Below are positions 1-7,209 of a stretch of DNA of 64,000 bases, in pieces. This DNA is from a virus. The stretch spans positions 1 through 64,000 of the IMG/VR virus record IMGVR_UViG_3300042483_000529; one strand, 5' to 3'. The notes below the pieces were generated by a model. The model ran no database searches. It saw nothing but the letters and a program-made list of their open reading frames with translations, and was not told the origin of the DNA. A program made the translations under genes and the position numbers. Numbering within the stretch: the stretch's first letter is position 1; each line of letters begins with the position of its first letter.

Positions 1-510
1 ATGGCACGAGGTAAAAACAAAGCCGTAGCTGAGCGAAGAAAAGCTGCTTTAGTAGAGATTGGATCTATTGATTCGCTACGCCTTGAGATTAAAAACTTAA
101 AAGAAGAATTAGAAAAAACTAAGCGCAATGCGGCGTTTAATGAAGGTCTAAAGTTAGACAACATCGTCGAGTTAAATAGAAGATTAAAAGAAAACACTTC
201 TATTGAAGTTGAAGAGCTTAAAGCAACAGTTGATGACTTAAAGAAACAGCTAGGTGAATCAAGAAAAAAGGAGGACCAATCCTCGAAGAGATGGTCAAAA
301 GCAATTGACTATATGGTTGGCCACTTTGAAAAAGAACATAACATGCCACGCCATGAGGCAGCTGGGATGATGTTCCCTGCTACCGAAGAAGACTGGAGCG
401 ATGGGATTCCTGTAATTGCAGACACTGATTTAGTTAATAAAGCAAGAGCTGGGAAACTAACTGACGCACAGGTCAAACTACTACAGAGAAAGCGTATGGG
501 CTACCGATGA
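1..510 (+). CDS. Coiled-coil hypothetical protein (possibly 5' truncated)
   Basis: An open frame of 169 codons begins exactly at the window edge with ATG, so the true start could lie further left. Residues about 20-95 are Lys/Glu-rich with regular Leu/Ile spacing, as in a long coiled coil. The C-terminal third is more globular and ends in a basic tail. The stop overlaps the next start in an ATGA junction, so the two genes are probably co-translated. No family was recognised and no function is proposed. Confidence 0.7.
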   Translation: MARGKNKAVAERRKAALVEIGSIDSLRLEIKNLKEELEKTKRNAAFNEGLKLDNIVELNRRLKENTSIEVEELKATVDDLKKQLGESRKKEDQSSKRWSKAIDYMVGHFEKEHNMPRHEAAGMMFPATEEDWSDGIPVIADTDLVNKARAGKLTDAQVKLLQRKRMGYR

Positions 511-893
511 AAATGCAGCATAGGGTTCCTATAAATAATATCTCTTACAACATGACTGGAAAGCTTGACCCTACCTATGAAGCTGAAGTCGAGCGCTCCA
601 CTAAAAAGTTGGAGAAAGAGTGGGAGAAGGCCCAGAAAAGATTAGAGTCTGCCAAGGCTGCTGCAGAAAGTGCTAGGCTCCGAGCTGCCTATGTCGAAGA
701 ACAAAAAGCTGAAAGATTAGAGCGCAAAACTGCTGAAAAAGAGTATAGACTAGCTTTATCGCTTTTGGCAGAGCGTGAAGAAGAACTGCGCGAGATAGAG
801 ATTATGATGACATCATCTCCCGCTGGTTCGCAAAATAGAGGCAATAAGTCATACAGACCGGTTCCTGTTAAGAGTCGGGGAAAGAAGAAGTAA
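507..893 (+). CDS. Coiled-coil hypothetical protein
   Basis: 128 residues starting inside the stop of the previous gene. Residues about 25-100 are Glu/Lys/Ala-rich with almost no Gly or Pro, giving a long predicted alpha-helical coiled coil. The C-terminus is basic and ends SRGKKK. It looks like a partner of the preceding coiled-coil protein. No catalytic motif or family was recognised. Confidence 0.7.
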   Translation: MKMQHRVPINNISYNMTGKLDPTYEAEVERSTKKLEKEWEKAQKRLESAKAAAESARLRAAYVEEQKAERLERKTAEKEYRLALSLLAEREEELREIEIMMTSSPAGSQNRGNKSYRPVPVKSRGKKK

Positions 894-895
894 TA

Positions 896-1063
896 ATGGA
901 AATCACATTCGTTTGGAGCTGGCTATCCTTTTGGATTGGCGTTGCTTCTGTATTCGTAAGCCTGTTTGCTATAGCTGTAGTAATGGCTGTAGCTAACGCT
1001 GGTAAAGCAAAGAAGAAGACTTCTGAGCTTATGGATATGCAGTGGGGCTCAAGCTTTAAGTAG
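896..1063 (+). CDS. Small membrane protein
   Basis: A 55-residue frame beginning 3 nt after the previous stop (TAATAATG), so translational coupling is likely. Residues about 5-35 form one hydrophobic segment with Trp at its start, followed by a Lys-rich stretch (GKAKKKT). This is a single-span topology with a probable cytoplasmic basic tail. Function unknown. Confidence 0.55.
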   Translation: MEITFVWSWLSFWIGVASVFVSLFAIAVVMAVANAGKAKKKTSELMDMQWGSSFK

Positions 1064-1091
1064 TCATCCAATTGCTGGTAGAATAGGTGTC

Positions 1092-1241
1092 ATGGAGATA
1101 CTTATCTGGCTGGGCGTATTAGCCTGGATCATTGGTGCTGTTGGTGCTTACTTTGTCGTATCTATTAAACTATCTAAAGAGATAAAAGAGATGACTCCTA
1201 GCCAACGTGTAGAGTTCTTTAAGACTCGTAGGCAGCGTTAG
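1092..1241 (+). CDS. Small membrane protein
   Basis: 49 residues: an N-terminal hydrophobic span (about residues 2-24, with IWLGVLAWIIGAVGAYF) then a charged tail ending RRQR. It follows the other small membrane protein by 28 nt and its 3' end overlaps the convergent oxygenase gene by 23 bp. Two adjacent single-span proteins could form a pair, but holin or other roles cannot be assigned. Confidence 0.55.
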   Translation: MEILIWLGVLAWIIGAVGAYFVVSIKLSKEIKEMTPSQRVEFFKTRRQR

Positions 1242-1821
1242 GCTCCGTACCAAAAAGCATTGCTATCCCGTATCGATGACCGGATAGCACTTTACAGACT
1301 TCATGAATATGATCTGTGTCTCCCGGAAATAAGACAAGCATTCCAGCTTTAGGTTCAACTTTCATGTCTTGTTTGGGGAATACTATCTCCCCTCCTGTAA
1401 AATCTTCCCCGTGATTGCATAAGTAGAGTAAGGCTGAATACTCTAAATGGTTAGCTCCGTCTGGAGCTCCTTCGAATGGGGATCCGTCTACGTTACATAT
1501 GTCTGCATGGAGTCCGTTGCTAGCACCCTGATCCATCCTGACTAGCCCTGCTTCAAAAGCTGTGAGGTTGGCGTCAAAAACTTTTTCTAATTTATCTTTG
1601 ATTAAAAGTATGACGTCAGACACTAGCTTTGAGTTCTGGATATCTCCCTCTACATTGAATAAAGGGTAACCTTCTTTAGTTTCGTCTGGGTGTCTTACCC
1701 ATAGGTTCCATAGCCAAACCGGCTTTACTGTTTCTTGATCGGGGGCTGGATCCGAGTAGCCATCAACGATACTCTGGGCAAGTTGAGGGGGTATAAAGTT
1801 CTTTATAATTTGGACGGTCAT
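1219..1821 (-). CDS. 2OG-Fe(II) oxygenase (prolyl-4-hydroxylase-like)
   Basis: 200 residues with the double-stranded beta-helix signature of Fe(II)/2-oxoglutarate dioxygenases. The HxD iron ligands are H105 and D107 (LHADI) and the distal histidine is in HIHEV (H173). An Arg ten residues later (HRYG, R183) fits the 2-oxoglutarate salt bridge. The segment FTGGEIVFP before a glycine-rich turn is typical of the P4H subgroup. Such enzymes hydroxylate proteins or small molecules; the substrate here is unknown. It is one of three minus-strand genes seen, 14 bp downstream of its minus-strand neighbour. Family call strong, substrate open. Confidence 0.85.
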   Translation of the reverse strand: MTVQIIKNFIPPQLAQSIVDGYSDPAPDQETVKPVWLWNLWVRHPDETKEGYPLFNVEGDIQNSKLVSDVILLIKDKLEKVFDANLTAFEAGLVRMDQGASNGLHADICNVDGSPFEGAPDGANHLEYSALLYLCNHGEDFTGGEIVFPKQDMKVEPKAGMLVLFPGDTDHIHEVCKVLSGHRYGIAMLFGTEPNAAYES

Positions 1822-1835
1822 ATTTGAGCTAAGCT

Positions 1836-2087
1836 TTAGAGCTCTTCGTCTTCTCGAAACTCTAGCTCTTTTTCGTGATCCGGTCCCCAGGCGTAATACT
1901 TAACGGTCTTGAGAAGGTCTAGGACTTCGTAGGTTAGGTTCTCTGTAGCCAAGAGAAGGTCTGCCTTGTGCTCAGGATCTATAGGTTCTTCGACCTCTGC
2001 GTGTACTTCCTGGACGGCATAAGCGCATAGTTGTAAGCGCCTTAGAGCTACGTCTATAGGCGTTGCTAGAGGATTTTGTCCTGCCAT
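1836..2087 (-). CDS. Hypothetical protein, first gene of minus-strand pair
   Basis: 83 mostly helical, acidic residues with no recognised motif. On the minus strand the ATG is preceded by TAAAAT with 6 nt between, matching the leaderless start geometry used elsewhere in the window. It therefore probably opens a two-gene transcript with the oxygenase. Function unknown. Confidence 0.6.
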   Translation of the reverse strand: MAGQNPLATPIDVALRRLQLCAYAVQEVHAEVEEPIDPEHKADLLLATENLTYEVLDLLKTVKYYAWGPDHEKELEFREDEEL

Positions 2088-2139
2088 GCTTATATTTTAA
2101 GGGATAGGCGGTTGGGGCATTGTGTGGTTGCCCCTTAGC

Positions 2140-2168
2140 TTGACATAATTAGTTTATTTAGCTATTAT
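2140..2168 (+). promoter_or_regulatory. Sigma70-like promoter, leaderless
   Basis: TTGACA at 2140-2145, a 17-nt spacer and TATTAT at 2163-2168. The ATG of the HDAC-fold gene lies 7 nt after the -10 box and no Shine-Dalgarno is present, so the transcript is probably leaderless. It also faces away from the minus-strand pair, forming a divergent junction. Confidence 0.75.
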
Positions 2169-2175
2169 TACAGAT

Positions 2176-3129
2176 ATGACAAAGCTATTAATCTCCTACA
2201 GCGACTCCTACCTTAACTGGAAACTAGGTAGCGGGAATGGGTCGCACCCTACTAATCCCGTGAGAGCTAAGCTGGCAGTCGAGTATCTAGAAGCCGAACT
2301 ACCTGAAATTGGTGTGAGCTACGAGATTATTGAGCCTACCTTTAATGAAGAGGATAGAGATCGCCTGTTAGAAGTTCACTCGGAACAGCACGTTTCTAGG
2401 GTCTTAGACACTGGAACTAGCGCTGAATGGTTTGGGGTTAGCAGAAGTAACGCTGAGACGGCTGGCTTAATGTTTGGTGGAACCGTAAGACTTGTAGAGC
2501 GAATTCTTTCTGGAGAGACTAGAGTTGCCTTTAACCCTCAGGGGGCGAAGCACCACGCTCATTACAATAAGTCCTCTGGCTTTTGCGTGTTTAACGACAT
2601 GGCTTGGGCGGCCCTAGAGTTTAAGAAGGCTGGCCTAAAGGTGGCCTATATAGACTGGGATGTACATGCTGGAGATGGCGTACAGGCTTTATTGGCTGAG
2701 ACAGACATTCCTACTTTTAGCATACATGGCCATGGAATCTTCCCTAATTTGCACTACACTTCTATAGCTGATGAGGAAGGTGACTATCTATATATGGACG
2801 AAGATAGCCACTGGTATAACTACAACCTAGAGCAGGGTGCCGGTGACGAGTCTTTTGCTTGGGCTATTGACGACACTGTTAAAAGGATTGAGGAGTACGC
2901 TCCTGATGTAATTCTTATAGCAATTGGAGCAGATGGTCATGAAGGTGAGCACTGGGGACTTAAATATACCCTAGATGGCTACATCTATGCCGCCGATAAA
3001 GTAGCTGAACTTGCTAATAAGTTTGGTTCGAAGGTTCTTATTGGTGGAGCTGGAGGCTATCAACCACTTACTTGGACTCCTAGAATCTGGGCTGAGGTAG
3101 TTAAGAGTATTGGCAGTAAGTTAGTTTAA
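2176..3129 (+). CDS. Histone deacetylase/acetylpolyamine amidohydrolase-fold enzyme
   Basis: 317 residues carrying the ordered HDAC-superfamily motifs. These are a catalytic HH pair in KHHAH (126-127), GFCVFND (135-141), the zinc-binding D-x-H in YIDWDVHAGDG (D162, H164), a second Asp in GADGHEGE (D253), and GGAGGY ending in Tyr295, which fits the transition-state tyrosine. All expected catalytic residues are present, so an active Zn-dependent deacetylase is predicted. The superfamily includes acetoin-utilisation proteins, acetylpolyamine amidohydrolases and protein deacetylases; which applies here cannot be told. It is a single gene with its own leaderless promoter and is unusual phage cargo. 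Confidence 0.88.
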   Translation: MTKLLISYSDSYLNWKLGSGNGSHPTNPVRAKLAVEYLEAELPEIGVSYEIIEPTFNEEDRDRLLEVHSEQHVSRVLDTGTSAEWFGVSRSNAETAGLMFGGTVRLVERILSGETRVAFNPQGAKHHAHYNKSSGFCVFNDMAWAALEFKKAGLKVAYIDWDVHAGDGVQALLAETDIPTFSIHGHGIFPNLHYTSIADEEGDYLYMDEDSHWYNYNLEQGAGDESFAWAIDDTVKRIEEYAPDVILIAIGADGHEGEHWGLKYTLDGYIYAADKVAELANKFGSKVLIGGAGGYQPLTWTPRIWAEVVKSIGSKLV

Positions 3130-3243
3130 AAATAGGTTACTTGCGCTATCTTGCTCGACTGATATACTACGGAGAAACCCTGCCTACTGTAGATAAATAC
3201 CTACTTGACGGATTAGAAGGATAGTATATAGTTAGGAAGGGGC

Positions 3244-3405
3244 TTATTCGCCTTCTTTACTGTCCTTGATGGCAGTATCTTTGTTATCTTTTCTGGATCC
3301 TTTTAGCTTCTTAGGGGTCTGAACTAGGTGCGGAGCCTTCAGCATAGACTGAAATAACGCTTGGCTTTCTGCCTTGCGTCTGGCTTCATTTGATCTGTCT
3401 AGCAT
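3244..3405 (-). CDS. Small basic hypothetical protein
   Basis: 53 residues on the minus strand, very hydrophilic (rich in Lys, Arg, Ser, Asp). On the minus strand an extended -10 box (TGC then TATACT) ends 6 nt before the ATG, exactly the leaderless geometry of other genes here, which is why this short frame is called. No family recognised. Confidence 0.5.
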   Translation of the reverse strand: MLDRSNEARRKAESQALFQSMLKAPHLVQTPKKLKGSRKDNKDTAIKDSKEGE

Positions 3406-3602
3406 GGTTCTAGTATAGCATAGTGGTCTCTGGGAAGTCTTGTTTAGATGGTAGTGTAGTCGAATGCTCTAGAAAAAATTAGGGGACAAAATAGCCGATT
3501 AGTCCTCGTTTTTTGATAATACCTTTGGCCTAATCTTATTATAGTTTTTTAAGAAAGTCAAGATAATTTTTTGATAATACCCCTCTAAAATATAACTTAA
3601 CT

Positions 3603-3690
3603 ACTTATTGAACTTATAAGACTACCCATGCGTAGGTGATCCTACGGGGCTTACCCTATTATAAGTCCAATAAGTTAATAAGTCTATAAG
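3603..3690. other. AT-rich nested inverted repeat with ATAAGT repeats
   Basis: An outer stem pairs 3603-3619 with 3659-3675 (16 of 17 positions). An inner perfect hairpin, CGTAGG-TGAT-CCTACG, lies at 3631-3646. The right arm continues as spaced ATAAGT-type units to about 3690. Just upstream, TTTTTTGATAATACC occurs twice (about 3510 and 3570). No gene is seen in 3406-3777. The structure could be a replication origin, a protein-binding array or a structured leader; the sequence alone does not decide. Confidence 0.5.
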
Positions 3691-3732
3691 AGTGTTTTTT
3701 CTGTGCTAGACTACTTTTTAGAGAGTTTCGAC

Positions 3733-3761
3733 TTGACATTTGGTTTTCGATTTCTTAAGGT
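3733..3761 (+). promoter_or_regulatory. Sigma70-like promoter
   Basis: TTGACA (3733-3738), a 17-nt spacer and TAAGGT (3756-3761). It lies inside a longer open frame that begins with GTG at 3703. An AGGAG site and ATG at 3778 follow immediately, so this promoter argues that translation starts at 3778. Confidence 0.65.
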
Positions 3762-3777
3762 AGAAGCAGGAGATGTG

Positions 3778-3978
3778 ATGATAGATAAAGACAATATTGA
3801 AGAACTTGGATACGAACTTGAGACCATCTTAGCAGACAGAAAAAAGGAAGTAATGACGGGTTTAGATATTCCAGCAGGTTGGTACCAAAACATTAAGGGT
3901 TCCCTATATCACTATGACGGTGTCGTTTGGGATGAAGTCCCCGACTGGGATATTAAACAACTAGAGTACTTAGGATAG
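3778..3978 (+). CDS. Hypothetical protein with Y-x-Y-D-G-x-x-W motif
   Basis: 66 residues from ATG 3778, chosen because a consensus promoter and AGGAG lie just upstream; a GTG at 3703 would start before the promoter. The C-terminal half contains LYHYDGVVWDEV, a short aromatic unit that recurs in several other proteins of this phage, including tail and protease proteins. First gene of a run to 5191. Function unknown. Confidence 0.6.
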   Translation: MIDKDNIEELGYELETILADRKKEVMTGLDIPAGWYQNIKGSLYHYDGVVWDEVPDWDIKQLEYLG

Positions 3979-3988
3979 GAGAAAGAAA

Positions 3989-4285
3989 ATGATTAAACCT
4001 TACGCAGGAAAACTTCGTGGAGTTAGGGTGATGCCTGACCCACTAGGGATACTACTCAACCCTTTCGAGGAGAACGGATCCACTTTCGGATACGTCATAG
4101 TTCAGAATGAAGACTCCCCCGCTGTGTTCGATGGCTCTGAGTGGCATTCAATTCTGGAGGATTGGACCGACTGGGAAGCCAACAAAGGCGACATGTTCAC
4201 CAGCCAACTGAGCAAGATATCAGAGTCAGTTGAGCTTGACCCAGCTTATGAAAGAATCTCTAGTCTATTCTCAGTCGGTGCCTAA
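3989..4285 (+). CDS. Hypothetical protein
   Basis: 98 residues with a clear AGGAGA ribosome binding site 7 nt before ATG. It contains another aromatic unit, VFDGSEWHSI, related to that of the preceding gene, so the pair may share a fold. Its last base is the first base of the next start (TAATG), implying translational coupling. Function unknown. Confidence 0.65.
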   Translation: MIKPYAGKLRGVRVMPDPLGILLNPFEENGSTFGYVIVQNEDSPAVFDGSEWHSILEDWTDWEANKGDMFTSQLSKISESVELDPAYERISSLFSVGA

Positions 4286-4875
4286 TGGCTTCCGAATTGG
4301 AAGAGAACATAGACTTTACTGTCGAGCCGATTAAGGAAGAAGCGGCTACTGTTCACGCTAATCCATTGGAGTTCTTTGGCTTTGATTCAGATGAGATTGA
4401 CGAAGTCTTCAAAGAAAATGAGATAGAAGCTGTTATCCGTAGGGATAAGAGAGTCTGCTCATGTGGCCACCCAATCAAGAAACATGAAAACATAGAGCAT
4501 GTCGGATGGCTCTGTAAGCCCGGGAGGCAGCAGTGTAGATGCTCCGAACCTTACGCAGTCATCTCTGTTTGGGATACCAGATACTTCATGAGAAAGAGCG
4601 TTGGCAATGGTGGGCGACACGCCCTAGCTCTAGGAATTAGAGCTTCCATGGATGCTGACCCAACTAAGAATGACCTTCTCCAATGGCTAATCCCAACAAC
4701 CTGCCAAGCCTGCGGTACTGAGAATGTGAAGCTTTACCCTATGAACATGACAGATCAAGGAGTAATCAAAGAGGAGTCTGCCTACAAGACCAAGCTCCTT
4801 TGTGATGGCTGTGCTTACGGACAGGCCACTGTCTTGAGGGAGTTTCCAGCAAATAGGCCAGAGCTCAACCAATAG
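4285..4875 (+). CDS. Zinc-ribbon hypothetical protein
   Basis: 196 residues with two cysteine clusters. The first is C-S-C-G-H followed by further Cys around residues 53-85; the second is a CxxC pair (CQAC) with a later CDGC, near residues 133-175. Each could bind Zn2+. The N-terminal 50 residues are acidic. Coupled by TAATG to the upstream gene. A nucleic-acid-binding or adaptor role is possible but is inference. Confidence 0.65.
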   Translation: MASELEENIDFTVEPIKEEAATVHANPLEFFGFDSDEIDEVFKENEIEAVIRRDKRVCSCGHPIKKHENIEHVGWLCKPGRQQCRCSEPYAVISVWDTRYFMRKSVGNGGRHALALGIRASMDADPTKNDLLQWLIPTTCQACGTENVKLYPMNMTDQGVIKEESAYKTKLLCDGCAYGQATVLREFPANRPELNQ

Positions 4876-4921
4876 AAAAAAATGATACTATGAGGACTAA
4901 CGAACATTTCAGGAGATAAAG

Positions 4922-5191
4922 ATGAAGTTTACATGGTGGGATCAGCTGGTCCTAAACCTGACCGGCAGACTCCCAAAGAAGACTCAGGAAGAAGTCGATG
5001 AACTTGTTCGGCTTAAGGAGTTTATAGCTAGAGCGACCGAGGCAGACCACAGAGCCAGACTCGCGGCAGAGGAAAAGAAAAAATCACCTAAGCCAAAAGG
5101 TAGTACATTAGATTTGGTGAAGGACAAGTCAGACTTGGCCCCATCAAAAAAGAAGGCAGACTCTACAAAGAAGAAGCCTTCAAAGGGTTAA
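4922..5191 (+). CDS. Basic-tailed hypothetical protein
   Basis: 89 residues preceded by AGGAG. The N-terminal half is amphipathic (WWDQLVLNLTGRLP, then a helix). The C-terminal 35 residues are Lys/Pro/Ser-rich, suggesting a flexible nucleic-acid or membrane-contacting tail. Last gene before a strong terminator-like hairpin. No family recognised. Confidence 0.6.
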   Translation: MKFTWWDQLVLNLTGRLPKKTQEEVDELVRLKEFIARATEADHRARLAAEEKKKSPKPKGSTLDLVKDKSDLAPSKKKADSTKKKPSKG

Positions 5192-5287
5192 CCACTTTCC
5201 TTGGGAGAGGGGAGATGTGGTTGACTGTGCCCACAACTGAATATCGCTTAAACCCTAGCGGGATTTTAAGGAGCTAGAGTTTTGGCA

Positions 5288-5335
5288 AAAAGTAACCGTC
5301 CTGTCTGTTAGAGTGATAGGGCGGTTTACTTTTAT
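5288..5335 (+). terminator. Terminator-like hairpin
   Basis: The stem pairs 5288-5302 with 5318-5333 (about 15 bp, one bulged T), loop about 15 nt, with a T-rich 3' side. It lies between the gene run ending at 5191 and the excisionase-like gene at 5348. Confidence 0.55.
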
Positions 5336-5347
5336 CTGGAAAGACTT

Positions 5348-5602
5348 ATGGACTCTAAAGACTTATCAAAGATTGGGCCACTCGCCGACGAGTTGGGCAT
5401 CACTCCAAAAACTATCTACAACTGGATTAGCGACGGCCGCCTTGAGATAAAGAAGCCAGGGTTCGTTAGCAAGTCCGAAGCTTGGGAAGTATTCAACTTC
5501 ATGCAAGAGAAGCGCGTTGAGATTTCTTACTTCATGTCTGCTTATGGTATCAACCGTGATGCTTATGGTCGATTCATTTCAGAGTCAGAGAAGTCGGCTT
5601 AA
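5348..5602 (+). CDS. Excisionase/MerR-like HTH DNA-binding protein
   Basis: 84 residues. Residues about 11-35 (PLADELGITPKTIYNWISDG) match the winged-helix/MerR-type HTH used by phage excisionases and small regulators, followed by a strand turn (LEIKKPGFVSKSEAWEVF). No integrase is visible in the window, so an excisionase role is unproven; a transcription or packaging regulator is equally possible. Confidence 0.7.
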   Translation: MDSKDLSKIGPLADELGITPKTIYNWISDGRLEIKKPGFVSKSEAWEVFNFMQEKRVEISYFMSAYGINRDAYGRFISESEKSA

Positions 5603-5702
5603 TCCAAATGTTGTTTATGAGGGGCAAAAAGGTAGCGCTCTCCCTCTCCGCACTCAAAATATTCTTTCAAACTAATCACCAACTTTTAACGAATGTACAA
5701 TT

Positions 5703-5766
5703 GTTAGTTAGGGCGGCCAGGATTTCCGTCCTCTCCCCAGTAGATCCTGGTCGTCCGTCTTCTAAC
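5703..5766 (+). ncRNA. Long perfect hairpin, possible structured RNA or cis element
   Basis: GGGCGGCCAGGAT (5711-5723) pairs with ATCCTGGTCGTCC (5744-5756): 13 continuous pairs with two G-U. The loop is 20 nt, and an outer GTTAG/CTAAC pair (5703-5707 with 5762-5766) closes it. It lies in a 180-bp gene-free interval 17 nt upstream of the small-terminase-like gene. No T-run follows, so it is not a standard terminator. It could be a translational regulator, a packaging site or a small RNA. Confidence 0.5.
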
Positions 5767-5782
5767 GATTGGAACGTTTAAC

Positions 5783-6853
5783 ATGAGCAAGGACTTAGTC
5801 CCTGAATATCAGATCGATGACCCCATCGACCTTAGGGCTGACCTCTCCACCCTCGGCATCGAAGAAGTCGATAAGGGCATCTGCGAAGATAACTACGAGA
5901 ACCGTGGTATATTACGGCGCGCTAAACTCAACTGGGATCCAGTCTTTTCAACCAACGGAGTTCCTACTGGATTAATAAGGGCCCGATCAAAAGAAACCAC
6001 CAAGGAACGTCGCCTCTTATCATTAGCGGAGAAACGTCCATTACTTGTTGTCCCAACGGATAACAACTCAGACTTCCTAACCGGCCTGGATCTCTTAGCG
6101 GAGTCGGCGAGCGATTACTTAGTACCGCCTTGGGTTGTTCATTCTACCAGGTTATACTTAAAAGAGCAAGAGGACGGTGGACCAAAATCCGCTAAACGCC
6201 AGCCGCTCTGCCAACCCCACCGCTGCCGCCAGATCAAGGATGACGGTATCCGCTGTATGCTATGGTCCAGTGGACGTCCAAAGGATGACGGGTTGTGCCG
6301 GATACATTTGAGGAGTATTAAAAAGCTAACCTCAGATGATATTGAACGGGCGCGCACTAAGTTGATGCAAGCCGCCCCATATGCCGTTGACAAACTTGAA
6401 GAGCTGATGGAGTACGCCGAGAGCGAACCGGTTATGCTTAAGGCTGCCACCGAAATCCTCGACCGAGCTGGAGTTCGAGGCGGCGTGGAGATCGATACGA
6501 ATGTCAATATTGACGTCCGCCCCGCAGCAGAAGTTATTAACGAAAGATTAAACCGGCTTGCTGCAGGAGCCATTCATACTGCGGCCCGCCTATCTCAAGA
6601 GGGCGCGGATGTTGTAGACGCCGAGATTGTTGAAGAGACCGCGAGCGCCACCGGATCTGGATCTGAAACTTTTAACGAAGAATTAAAAGACGGACCGGTC
6701 GATCTGACGGGGAACATTAAAGATCAAGCTGAAGATGCAGCCGCCGGATCCGGAACTTCTGACGGTTCATTAAAAGTTGGCCATGGCCAGAAAAATGGCC
6801 AAAACGGCCAGGATGGCCAAGACCGGCCCGCGCTACCTAAGGAAGAGAAATAA
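5783..6853 (+). CDS. Putative terminase small subunit-like protein
   Basis: 356 residues. The central segment at about 195-265 (LMQAAPYAVDKLEELM, then AATEILDRAGVRGGVEI) resembles the helical core of actinophage small terminase or packaging proteins. Before it lies a Cys/His cluster (CQPHRCRQ, CRIH, residues about 140-175) resembling a zinc knuckle. The C-terminal 90 residues are low-complexity Gly/Asp/Gln-rich. It sits 24 kb from the large subunit, whereas the two are commonly close. The block is unusually rich in GATC. The call rests on pattern recall only. Confidence 0.5.
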   Translation: MSKDLVPEYQIDDPIDLRADLSTLGIEEVDKGICEDNYENRGILRRAKLNWDPVFSTNGVPTGLIRARSKETTKERRLLSLAEKRPLLVVPTDNNSDFLTGLDLLAESASDYLVPPWVVHSTRLYLKEQEDGGPKSAKRQPLCQPHRCRQIKDDGIRCMLWSSGRPKDDGLCRIHLRSIKKLTSDDIERARTKLMQAAPYAVDKLEELMEYAESEPVMLKAATEILDRAGVRGGVEIDTNVNIDVRPAAEVINERLNRLAAGAIHTAARLSQEGADVVDAEIVEETASATGSGSETFNEELKDGPVDLTGNIKDQAEDAAAGSGTSDGSLKVGHGQKNGQNGQDGQDRPALPKEEK

Positions 6854-7200
6854 TGGAGAACAACTACTCAACGGGTAACGAGGATCTGACCTTTTCACAG
6901 ATTATCGAAACGGCCCGCGCTCACTATGAGAACCTAAAAGCGGACATCCCAAACGCCTCTAACCGTATCGAGCACATCAGGTTGACGACGCTAGCTCAGG
7001 AAGCATATAGTCTTTTAACGGATCTTGAGTTGTTCGAACTAGGTCTCGTCTATGCACGGGTATCAAATCTAGACGCTGCGTCTATGGAGCGTTACATGCA
7101 AATAATCGCGTCTCGTAAAAACAACGGATCAGACACTGACATCCCACTGGACTTACCAGAATTTAAGTCTCCGTTTACTCCGCCGCCAGCAATGCAGTAG
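6853..7200 (+). CDS. Hypothetical helical protein
   Basis: 115 residues, overlapping the upstream stop by 1 nt (TAATG). It is mostly alpha-helical with an acidic Pro-rich tail (LPEFKSPFTPPPAMQ). It lies between the small-terminase-like gene and the endolysin. No family recognised. Confidence 0.65.
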   Translation: MENNYSTGNEDLTFSQIIETARAHYENLKADIPNASNRIEHIRLTTLAQEAYSLLTDLELFELGLVYARVSNLDAASMERYMQIIASRKNNGSDTDIPLDLPEFKSPFTPPPAMQ

Positions 7201-7209
7201 ACTTCTCTC

